Source: Tannerellaceae bacterium (lineage in GTDB: Bacteria > Bacteroidota > Bacteroidia > Bacteroidales > Tannerellaceae). Taken from it: a DNA stretch of 32,118 nucleotides. The DNA lies in assembly GCA_031280435.1 (NCBI GenBank), contig JAITGS010000006.1, positions 1 through 32,118 on the forward strand, given 5' to 3'. The notes below the pieces were generated by a model, which did not search any database, was not told the origin of the DNA, and worked only from the letters and a program-made list of their open reading frames with translations. Each line of letters begins with the position of its first letter. The stretch's first letter is position 1. Below are positions 26,189-32,118 of this stretch, piece after piece. The translations under genes were made by a program, and so were the position numbers.

Positions 26189-26459
26189 GTCCAAAATCAT
26201 TTTGAGTGTTCCCAAAATCATTTTGAGTGTTCCCAAAAGTGTTTTGAGTGTTCCCAAAATCATTTTGAGTGTTCCCAAAATCATTTTGAGTGTTCCCAAA
26301 AGTATTTTGAGTGTTCCCAAAATCATTTCGGGTGTTCCCAAAAGTATTTTGAGTGTCCCAAAATCATTTCGGGTGTTCCCAAAAGTATTTTGGGAGCACT
26401 CAAAAGCATTTCGGGGACACTCAAAATCGTTGCGGGAACACCCGCAATGATTGCGGGGA
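26189..26459. repeat. 21-bp tandem array, about 13 units, last units inverted
   Basis: Units of 21 bp (one of 20) carry the dyad CAAAATCATTTTG or its variant CAAAAGTATTTTG, joined by GAGTGTTCC. After about ten units the orientation flips (CACTCAAAA at about 26397 and 26418), and the array ends in a GC-rich triple-arm segment. Frames stay open on both strands, giving spurious ORFs of 101 residues on the plus strand and 283 on the minus strand. It fills the 384-bp gap between surA and the OstA-like gene. Confidence 0.95.
26430..26457. promoter_or_regulatory. Two mutually exclusive hairpins upstream of the OstA-like gene
   Basis: TTGCGGG (26430-26436), CCCGCAA (26441-26447) and TTGCGGG (26451-26457) follow one another with 4- and 3-nt gaps. 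The middle arm can pair perfectly with either flank, so two 7-bp hairpins compete. No U-tract follows. It may be regulatory or just the degenerate end of the array. Confidence 0.5.
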
Positions 26460-26521
26460 TGCTGCATTTCCTCTCCGCAGTACCTGTAAAGAACTCTTAT
26501 CAACCGCTTTAATATAACAGA

Positions 26522-28108
26522 ATGAGAGAACACACGGCCTTGATGCCGGCTATGACAACCGCTTTGCGCGGCCTGCTTGTCGCCTTGTTTGCTTTGGCGG
26601 CCGTTTATGACTCAACGGCTCAAACTCGCGACTCTATTTACCTTTTGCATACGAACGACTGGGTATACAACAAGGCTATTAATCCCGACGTTCAGGTTTT
26701 GAAGGGCGACGTATCCTTTAGACACGACAGCGCCTTCATGTACTGCGACAGCGCTTACCTGTACGACGCTTCCAATTCTTTCGAGGCTTTCGGCAATGTC
26801 AGGATGGAGCAGGGCGACACCTTGTTTATTTATAGCGATTGGTTGCATTATAACGGGAACACAAAGCTGGGTAAACTGCGACACAATGTGCGGATGATTA
26901 ACAACAATGTAACTTTGCTTACCGATAGCCTTAATTATGACAGGATTACCAACATCGGATATTATTTCACGGGAGGAACAATCATTGATGAAGAGAATAG
27001 GCTTTCGTCCGTGTTCGGACAATACTCTGTTGATACGAAGTTGGCTGTGTTTAAAGACTCGGTAATTGTGAAGAACGAGCAATTCACTTTGTATTCAGAT
27101 ACATTGAACTATGAAACCGACAATAAGATTGCAACCATACTCGGCCCCTCCGAGATAGTTTCGGACAGCGGCATCATATACTCCTCAAGAGGATGGTATG
27201 ACACTGCAGCCGGCGTATCATTGTTGCTCGATCGTTCTCAGATTGTTTCCGGCAATCGTATTTTAATAGGCGATTCAATAAGCTATCATAAAGAACTTGC
27301 ATTGTATGAGACTTTCGGCAACATGATCCTGATAGATACCGCGCAGATGGTTACGCTCAAAGGAAATTACGGATACTACGACGAGCTTCGCGAATTTGCC
27401 TATGCAACCGACAGCGCATGCTTCATGGAATACTCCGGCGGCGACACGCTCTACATGCATGCCGACACTATCCGGATGGAAACCATAGACTCCGCTTACC
27501 GCGAGATAAAAGCCTATTACGGAGTGAGATATTACCGTACCGATCTGCAAGGCGCATGCGATTCCCTGCAATACAACATGCGCGACTCGATTCTGTACAT
27601 GTTTAGCGATCCTGTTATATGGAACGAATCCTATCAGCTTTACGGCGACACTATCCTTATATTTATGAACGACAGTTCGGCCGATTATGCACACATCAAA
27701 CAGTTTGCCTTTGCCGTACAGCATCTGGGCGAAACCTACTACAATCAACTGAAGGGCAACGATATGAAAGCCTATTTCGAAGGCAGCGCCATCAGGCAGG
27801 TCGACGTCAGCGGCAATGCCGAATCAATCTTTTATCCTCTCGACAACGGCTTGATGGTGGAGCTCAACCACACCAAAAGCGCATACCTCACCATCTGGCT
27901 GCAAAACGGGCAGCTCGACAAGCTCAAGGCATGGCCGCAGCCGGAAGGCAGCCTCACGCCCATCCCCGACCTCTTCCCGGAGCAGAAAACCTTGCAGGAC
28001 TTCTATTGGTTTGATTACATACGCCCGACCGACAAGGACGACATCTACCACAAAGTGGCCAGGAAGTCCGGCGAATCTCCCAAGAGAAGCAATAAATTCG
28101 TATTTTAG
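26522..28108 (+). CDS. OstA-like (LptA/LptD N-domain-like) exported protein
   Basis: The 528-residue protein has an N-terminal signal peptide ending near STAQ. The start is uncertain because ATGs at 26543 and 26552 are also in frame. The mature part is a long run of beta-strand repeats typical of the OstA/LptA fold, with recurring pieces such as GDVSFRHDSAFMYCDSAYLYD, GNVRMEQGDTLFIYSD and SDTLNYE. OstA-family proteins form the periplasmic bridge that carries lipopolysaccharide to the outer membrane. A role in that transport is inferred from the family, and the neighbouring surA-like genes also serve outer-membrane biogenesis. No LptD barrel is seen. Confidence 0.88.
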   Translation: MREHTALMPAMTTALRGLLVALFALAAVYDSTAQTRDSIYLLHTNDWVYNKAINPDVQVLKGDVSFRHDSAFMYCDSAYLYDASNSFEAFGNVRMEQGDTLFIYSDWLHYNGNTKLGKLRHNVRMINNNVTLLTDSLNYDRITNIGYYFTGGTIIDEENRLSSVFGQYSVDTKLAVFKDSVIVKNEQFTLYSDTLNYETDNKIATILGPSEIVSDSGIIYSSRGWYDTAAGVSLLLDRSQIVSGNRILIGDSISYHKELALYETFGNMILIDTAQMVTLKGNYGYYDELREFAYATDSACFMEYSGGDTLYMHADTIRMETIDSAYREIKAYYGVRYYRTDLQGACDSLQYNMRDSILYMFSDPVIWNESYQLYGDTILIFMNDSSADYAHIKQFAFAVQHLGETYYNQLKGNDMKAYFEGSAIRQVDVSGNAESIFYPLDNGLMVELNHTKSAYLTIWLQNGQLDKLKAWPQPEGSLTPIPDLFPEQKTLQDFYWFDYIRPTDKDDIYHKVARKSGESPKRSNKFVF

Positions 28109-28136
28109 CCACGTTAAATTTTAATTAAGCATCATT

Positions 28137-28442
28137 ATGGCACTCTTACCTTTTTATAGCGTTCGCAAACCCAAGCAATTCGACCACAAGTACATTTATC
28201 ACGATCCCCGCAAAGAAGCCCTCGAAGAGCGCAAGCTCAAGGTGAAGCGCGAGATGGGCCTCGAAATCACTCCGGAAGACTATAAGCCTCAGATCAGAGG
28301 AACATTCATCGAAGGAACAACCCACCTGAGGAAGAGCGTGCTGCGCGGCGACGACATACGCTCGCGCAGGTACAAGAGCGGCAAGCTGGTACTCTTCGCC
28401 ACACTGCTCATCCTCATCCTTTGGTATTTCTTCCGCGGATGA
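28137..28442 (+). CDS. Small conserved protein with one C-terminal membrane segment
   Basis: The 101-residue protein is basic and hydrophilic (RKPKQFDHKY, YHDPRKEALEERK) up to about residue 80 and ends in one transmembrane segment (LVLFATLLILILWYFF), so it is probably tail-anchored in the inner membrane. From memory, similar small proteins precede mutL in other Bacteroidales, but no function is known to me. The stop overlaps the mutL start by 4 bp (ATGA), indicating translational coupling. Confidence 0.85.
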   Translation: MALLPFYSVRKPKQFDHKYIYHDPRKEALEERKLKVKREMGLEITPEDYKPQIRGTFIEGTTHLRKSVLRGDDIRSRRYKSGKLVLFATLLILILWYFFRG

Positions 28443-30247
28443 GCGATGTAATACATCTGCTGCCCGACAGTATTGCCAACCAGATAGCCGCCGGCGAAGT
28501 TATTCAGCGGCCGGCATCGGTTGTAAAAGAGCTGGTTGAGAACGCAATCGACGCCGGAGCAACATCCATCAAAGTATATATCAAAGAGGCCGGCAAGGCA
28601 TTAATCCAAGTCGTCGACAACGGCAAGGGAATGTCGTCGACCGACGCCCGTATGGCCTTCGAACGGCATGCCACCTCCAAGATCTCGACCGCAGCCGACC
28701 TCTTTGCGCTCCAAACGATGGGCTTCAGAGGCGAAGCACTCGCATCCATAGCCGCAGTGGCACAGGTGGAGCTGCGCACAAGGCTGCACGGCAGCGAGCT
28801 CGGCACTCGGCTGCTCATTGCCGGCTCCACCGTCCCGGAATCCACCATGGACGCTTGCGACGAAGGCAGCAACTTCTCGGTGAAGAACCTCTTCTTCAAT
28901 GTTCCGGCGCGCAGGCGCTTCCTCAAGTCGAACGACGTAGAGTTTCGCCACATCCTCAACGAATTTGAGCGCATAGCCTTAGTTAATCCGCAAGTCAATC
29001 TCTCGCTCTATCGCGACGATGCCGAGGTTTTTGTACTGCAAGACGCCGGAATGTTGCAGCGAATTGTTGACATATACGGCAAAGGACTGAACCGCAAGCT
29101 ACTTCCCGTAGGCATAGAAACCACGCTCGCCACCGTATCCGGATTCGTAGCGCGGCCGGATACCTCCAAGAAAAGAGGCTGGCTGCAATACTTCTTCGTC
29201 AACGGACGCTACATGAAGCACTCATGGTTTCATAAAGCAGTCATCACCGCCTACGAGCAGCTGATTCCCGCAGGCGAAATGCCCGACTACTTCATATACA
29301 TATCCGTCGACCCGGCAACCATAGACGTCAACATACATCCCACCAAGACTGAAATAAAGTTTGAAAACGAGCAGGCCATCTGGCAGATACTCCTGGCCGT
29401 TGTGCGCGAATCCCTCGCCAGGTCGAGCTCCATACCAAGCATAGATTTCGACACCGAAGACGCCATCGACATACCCGTGTATATAGCCGAAAACGTGAAG
29501 AATGCCGGCACGCCCTCCGTTCCCGTCAACAAAAACTACAATCCCTTCAGCTCCTCCGCCCCCTCATCGGCTCCTTTACAATCGGAGCTCGACTGGCAGG
29601 CCCTCCACGAGAATTTTGAAAAGACCAAGCAGTTGGTTATGCAAGCCGACGAACCCGCCCCAAACGATTCGCCGCTGTACATTCCGCACACATGCATACA
29701 ATATCGCGGGCGATTCATCATGACCACACTCAAATCAGGCGTAGCGCTCATCGACCAGCACCGCGCTCACACCAGCATACTCTTCGAGCAGTACCTGACC
29801 TGCATCAGGCAGCGAAAAGGAGCTGCGCAAAAGGTGCTGTTCCCCGAAATAATAGAGCTGACGGCCGCCGAAGAAGATGTGCTGTCCGCCGTGGCCGACG
29901 CTCTGCAATACGCTGGTTTCGAGCTCAGTCCCATGGGCAATCAAGCCTGGTCGATCAGCGCCATACCGGCCGGACTGGAAAAGCAAAACCCCGCCGCCCT
30001 CCTCAAAAACACCCTGGCGCAAGCCCTCGAAACAGGCAGCAAGCAGGCCACCGACGACATAGCCCGCACCATAGCCCTCTCCCTCGCGCGCGCCGCCGCC
30101 ATACCATGCGGTAAAGTCCTGTCGGAAGCCGAGATGGACGCCATGGTAGCTGCACTTTTCTCACTCTCATCTCCCACCTACACGCCCAACGGCAAACTCG
30201 TTTTGTTTATAGTTTCAAACAACGAGATAGAGAAAATGTTTCAGTAG
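28439..30247 (+). CDS. mutL: DNA mismatch repair protein MutL
   Basis: The start at 28439 overlaps the previous stop; an upstream ATG at 28421 would add six residues lying in the previous gene. The 602-residue protein has a complete GHKL ATPase: E34-N35-D38 in ENAIDAG, DNGKGM at 60-65, HATSK at 77-81 and GFRGEAL at 95-101. A linker of about 60 residues follows from about 355. The C-terminal domain holds DQHRAHTSILFE at 439-450, the position of the endonuclease motif DQHA(x)2E(x)4E, but with Arg and Thr replacing the Ala and first Glu. The C-terminal end has TPNGK where endonuclease MutLs have CPHGRP. Metal-dependent nicking therefore looks doubtful, although ATPase-driven signalling should remain. 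Confidence 0.97.
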   Translation: MSDVIHLLPDSIANQIAAGEVIQRPASVVKELVENAIDAGATSIKVYIKEAGKALIQVVDNGKGMSSTDARMAFERHATSKISTAADLFALQTMGFRGEALASIAAVAQVELRTRLHGSELGTRLLIAGSTVPESTMDACDEGSNFSVKNLFFNVPARRRFLKSNDVEFRHILNEFERIALVNPQVNLSLYRDDAEVFVLQDAGMLQRIVDIYGKGLNRKLLPVGIETTLATVSGFVARPDTSKKRGWLQYFFVNGRYMKHSWFHKAVITAYEQLIPAGEMPDYFIYISVDPATIDVNIHPTKTEIKFENEQAIWQILLAVVRESLARSSSIPSIDFDTEDAIDIPVYIAENVKNAGTPSVPVNKNYNPFSSSAPSSAPLQSELDWQALHENFEKTKQLVMQADEPAPNDSPLYIPHTCIQYRGRFIMTTLKSGVALIDQHRAHTSILFEQYLTCIRQRKGAAQKVLFPEIIELTAAEEDVLSAVADALQYAGFELSPMGNQAWSISAIPAGLEKQNPAALLKNTLAQALETGSKQATDDIARTIALSLARAAAIPCGKVLSEAEMDAMVAALFSLSSPTYTPNGKLVLFIVSNNEIEKMFQ

Positions 30248-30263
30248 AGATAAATCCCGGCAG

Positions 30264-30290
30264 CCTCTCAACGACTCGGTGAGAGAGAGG
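30264..30290 (+). terminator. Weak hairpin after mutL
   Basis: CTCTCA (30265-30270) pairs with TGAGAG (30280-30285), with an alternative register CCTCTC/GAGAGG. It is followed by TTTGATATAA rather than a solid U-run, so terminator function is uncertain. Confidence 0.35.
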
Positions 30291-30325
30291 TTTGATATAA
30301 AAAAATATGAACGGGGGGCAAAAAG

Positions 30326-30542
30326 AGATAATTACCGATTAAGAAAGCGGGTCATTCCCGCGAAGGCGGGAATCTCCGATCGAAAAACGGGACGATTGTA
30401 GTTATATCATAATAAAAACAACTACTATCGTCCCAGCTATCGATCGGAGATTGACTGCGTCGATTCTCGCAAGCTTAAAGCTTGCTTCGAATTCCCGCCT
30501 TCGCGGGAATGACCTATTTTTTTGAGCGGGCGGGAATTATCT
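30326..30542. repeat. MITE-like nested inverted-repeat element, copy A (with a 41-bp insert)
   Basis: The core arms start with GGTCATTCCCGCGAAGGCGG (30350 onward) and continue to TCTCCGATCGA. The right arm is the inverted copy, split by a 41-bp insert at 30453-30493, and ends at 30514. The insert contains the perfect palindrome GCAAGCTTAAAGCTTGC (30469-30485). Outer arms AGATAATTACCG (30326-30337) and CGGGAATTATCT (30531-30542) pair with one mismatch. The interior shares ACTATCGTCCCA with copy B at 31904-32088. No transposase is present, so it would be non-autonomous. Confidence 0.85.
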
Positions 30543-30575
30543 ATTGCTACAATGACCTGTTTTTTGGCGGGAATT
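30508..30575. repeat. Direct duplication of the right end of copy A
   Basis: AATGACCT followed by a T-run and GCGGGAATTAT occurs at 30508-30540 and again at 30551-30575, offset by 43 bp. The second copy is slightly shorter. It lies between copy A and the stop of the DUF6261-like gene. Confidence 0.7.
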
Positions 30576-30602
30576 ATTTTTGGGACTTGCTCCTCGCGGA
30601 GG

Positions 30603-31538
30603 TTACTCGCCGGCGAAGGGGTGTTCGTCGGGGTCGAGTTTGTGGGGCTCGTCGGTGGGGGGGTGGACCGGGAAGTCAGGAGCTTGCGGGGGGGTGATGT
30701 CCGGTTGCTGGGTTCCCGGAGGAGGGGGTGGCGACGGAGGTGTGGCCGGCGTTTGGCTGCCTTCGTCCTCCTTGTCCTTGTCCTCCTCTTTTTTCTTGTG
30801 CGCTTTGGCTATGGCGAGGCGGCGGTGGACTATGACGGTGTACTGCTCGACGGTGGCGTTGATGTAGTCTATTATCTCGTCGAGCGCGGCTATCTCGGCG
30901 GGGGCAGTTGCGCTGATTCTAAGGCCGTTGATTACCTGAACCAGAGTGCCGTACTCGCTTAGCAGCTTGACGCGCCACTGCCTTGTGGTGCCGGCCTGCT
31001 TGTGCGCGTGCTTGTCTACGTAGCGGCTTGAGTACAAGGCCTGGAAGTCGATGTTGAGCTGCTTCATTGCCGCGACATTGGCTGTCTGACCGAGCAGTGC
31101 GATGCGTGCGGCGTTTTCCGGTTTTTCCAGCTCCTGGATGAGGTTGGTGATATTGCCCGATTTGCCTTCGTACTCAAGCTTGGGCGTGCCGGCGTAGGTT
31201 CTGAAAATCAGCAGTAAAGCTCCGGCGGCCTCCTTCACATCGGGCGCTACCGCGTACTTGGCCGCATCTTTCACGGCGTGGTCAACCAGTCTGAACAAGC
31301 CCTTGCGCTCGCCGTCGAGTTTCTCGATTTTCTTTGTTTCGATAGAGGCCAAGACGTCTTTGAAGCTGATGTCGAAGCCGTTAAAGTCATCCAAGTATTT
31401 GTTGTACGACGCTTGCAGCCGCGGAATGGCTACAACTTTCTGATTCATGAACTCCACAAGTAGCTCATGCAATGTGAAAAGTTCCGCATTGCTCAAATTC
31501 TTACTCATCACGCTTTGGTGTGGGTCAATTAGTGCCAT
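30603..31538 (-). CDS. DUF6261-like protein with proline-rich C-terminus
   Basis: The 311-residue protein has no signal peptide. Residues 1 to about 235 are helical and look like the Bacteroidota-specific DUF6261 family (segments such as FTLHELLVEFMNQ and RYVDKHAHKQAG), recognised from memory only. Residues about 236-260 are highly charged (KAHKKKEEDKDKEDEG), and the last 50 are rich in proline, likely disordered. The first ATG is at 31538 and a second in-frame ATG lies ten codons later (31508), so the start is uncertain. Function is unknown. It is a single-gene unit between two MITE-like copies, with the 41-bp array upstream of its start. Confidence 0.75.
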   Translation of the reverse strand: MALIDPHQSVMSKNLSNAELFTLHELLVEFMNQKVVAIPRLQASYNKYLDDFNGFDISFKDVLASIETKKIEKLDGERKGLFRLVDHAVKDAAKYAVAPDVKEAAGALLLIFRTYAGTPKLEYEGKSGNITNLIQELEKPENAARIALLGQTANVAAMKQLNIDFQALYSSRYVDKHAHKQAGTTRQWRVKLLSEYGTLVQVINGLRISATAPAEIAALDEIIDYINATVEQYTVIVHRRLAIAKAHKKKEEDKDKEDEGSQTPATPPSPPPPPGTQQPDITPPQAPDFPVHPPTDEPHKLDPDEHPFAGE

Positions 31539-31668
31539 GTTTTTTGTAACTGTTTAATAGTTTATAAATAATTATGTAACCTCTGAAAAAAATTATTGGT
31601 CATATAGCTCCGCATGGTCGTCCCAAAATATGGACGCCCCGTATGCCTCGAAAGGCAGCTCAAAACCT

Positions 31669-31903
31669 GGAAAGTTTCCCGCCGGACGAAAGCAAGCTTT
31701 CCAGTTTCTGGAAAGTTTCCCGCCGGACGAAAGCAAGCTTTCCAGTTTCTGGAAAGTTTCCCGCCGGACGAAAGCAGACTTTCCAGTTTCTGAAAAGTTT
31801 CCCGCCGGACGAAGGCAGACTTTCCAGTTTCTGAAAAGCTTCCCGCCGAACGAAAGCAAGCTTTCCAGTTTTTGGAAAGTTTCCCGCCGAGCGAAAGCAC
31901 ACT
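31669..31903. repeat. 41-bp tandem array, six copies
   Basis: Copies begin (GGAAAGTTTCCC or variant) at 31669, 31710, 31751, 31792, 31833 and 31874, an exact 41-bp period. Between copies lies the perfect inverted repeat CTTTCCAGTTTCTGGAAAG, and the unit start GGAAAGTTTCC is itself palindromic. The last copy runs to 31903, where the second MITE-like element begins. The array sits about 130 bp upstream of the minus-strand DUF6261-like start. ORFs through it on both strands are repeat products. Confidence 0.95.
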
Positions 31904-32088
31904 GTCAAAAGGTAATTCAGCCTGCCCCCAAAGGTCATTCCCGCGAAGGCGGGACTCTCCGATCGAATGACGGATACTATTGCATAATTCTTAGACACAC
32001 CGGGCTTATACTATCGTCCCAACTATCGATCGGAGATTCCCGCCTTCGCGGGAATGACCCGTATGGGCGGGCTGAATTGCCTTTTGAC
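31904..32088. repeat. MITE-like nested inverted-repeat element, copy B (intact)
   Basis: The outer arms at 31904-31927 and 32065-32088 are inverted copies with two mismatches (starting GTCAAAAGG and ending CCTTTTGAC). Inner arms of about 34 bp follow (GGTCATTCCCGCGAAGG at 31933; inverse ending at 32059). About 60 bp of non-paired interior contains ACTATCGTCCCA, also found in copy A. It abuts the 41-bp array with no gap. No coding capacity is credible. The last 30 bp of the window hold nothing recognisable. Confidence 0.88.
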
Positions 32089-32118
32089 GCATTGACATGA
32101 CATATTGTTCGAGCGTGA

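Noticed and set aside
25682-26533. 283-residue minus-strand ORF overlapping surA and the array
   Set aside because: Half is the shadow of surA and half is translated 21-bp repeat.
30522-30962. 146-residue plus-strand ORF opposite the DUF6261-like gene
   Set aside because: It is antisense to the proline-rich tail and made of low-complexity codons; there is no supporting context.
31630-32100. 156-residue plus-strand ORF over the 41-bp array and copy B
   Set aside because: It is entirely translated repeat sequence.

Overview
The window looks like a chromosomal segment of a Bacteroidota bacterium, probably order Bacteroidales. The evidence is: promoters of the Bacteroidota type (TAnnTTTG at -7, often with TTG or TTTG about 20 bp upstream); a PorE-like TPR/beta-propeller/OmpA lipoprotein; an EF-G paralogue of the Bacteroides EF-G2 type; the gene order tig-clpP-clpX-recQ followed by three parvulin-type proteins, an OstA-like protein, a small membrane protein and mutL; and a DUF6261-like protein. 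No rRNA, tRNA, transposase, phage gene or CRISPR array was seen. The species was not identified.

Layout. 1-532: a palindrome-rich tandem array and the pnp promoter. 533-4818: pnp and the porE-like gene. 4960-7116 (minus strand): the EF-G2-like factor, with a terminator between it and the convergent porE-like gene. 7117-7919: intergenic region with a 41-bp tandem array. 7920-15335: a membrane-anchored giant pentapeptide-repeat protein, an SGNH hydrolase, a 21-bp tandem array, a second SGNH hydrolase and an MBOAT acyltransferase. This is probably a cell-envelope O-acylation locus. 15516-16144: a small antitoxin-like gene and a PIN-domain toxin. 16365-22054: trigger factor, ClpP, ClpX and RecQ. 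22160-30247: three periplasmic parvulin/SurA-like proteins, a 21-bp tandem array, the OstA-like protein, the small membrane protein and MutL. 30248-32118: two copies of a MITE-like nested inverted-repeat element on either side of a DUF6261-like gene and a second 41-bp array.

Functionally the window joins RNA turnover (PNPase), translation and protein quality control (EF-G2, trigger factor, ClpXP), DNA repair (RecQ, MutL) and envelope biogenesis (PorE-like, SGNH/MBOAT, SurA-like chaperones, OstA-like). Translational coupling by short overlaps is common: pentapeptide/SGNH, SGNH/MBOAT, antitoxin/PIN, parvulin 1/parvulin 2, and small protein/mutL.

The most unusual content is not protein-coding. 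Five intergenic tandem arrays with unrelated unit sequences share one architecture: each unit carries an inverted repeat (dyad), and the dyads are spaced 21, 21, 41, 41 and about 42 bp apart, close to two or four helical turns. Two of the arrays end in inverted units. Several arrays create long spurious ORFs that can mislead start-site prediction. Other points worth a second look are a 15-bp stem ending one base before the porE-like start codon, a layered hairpin at the start of the second parvulin gene, and a pair of mutually exclusive hairpins upstream of the OstA-like gene.
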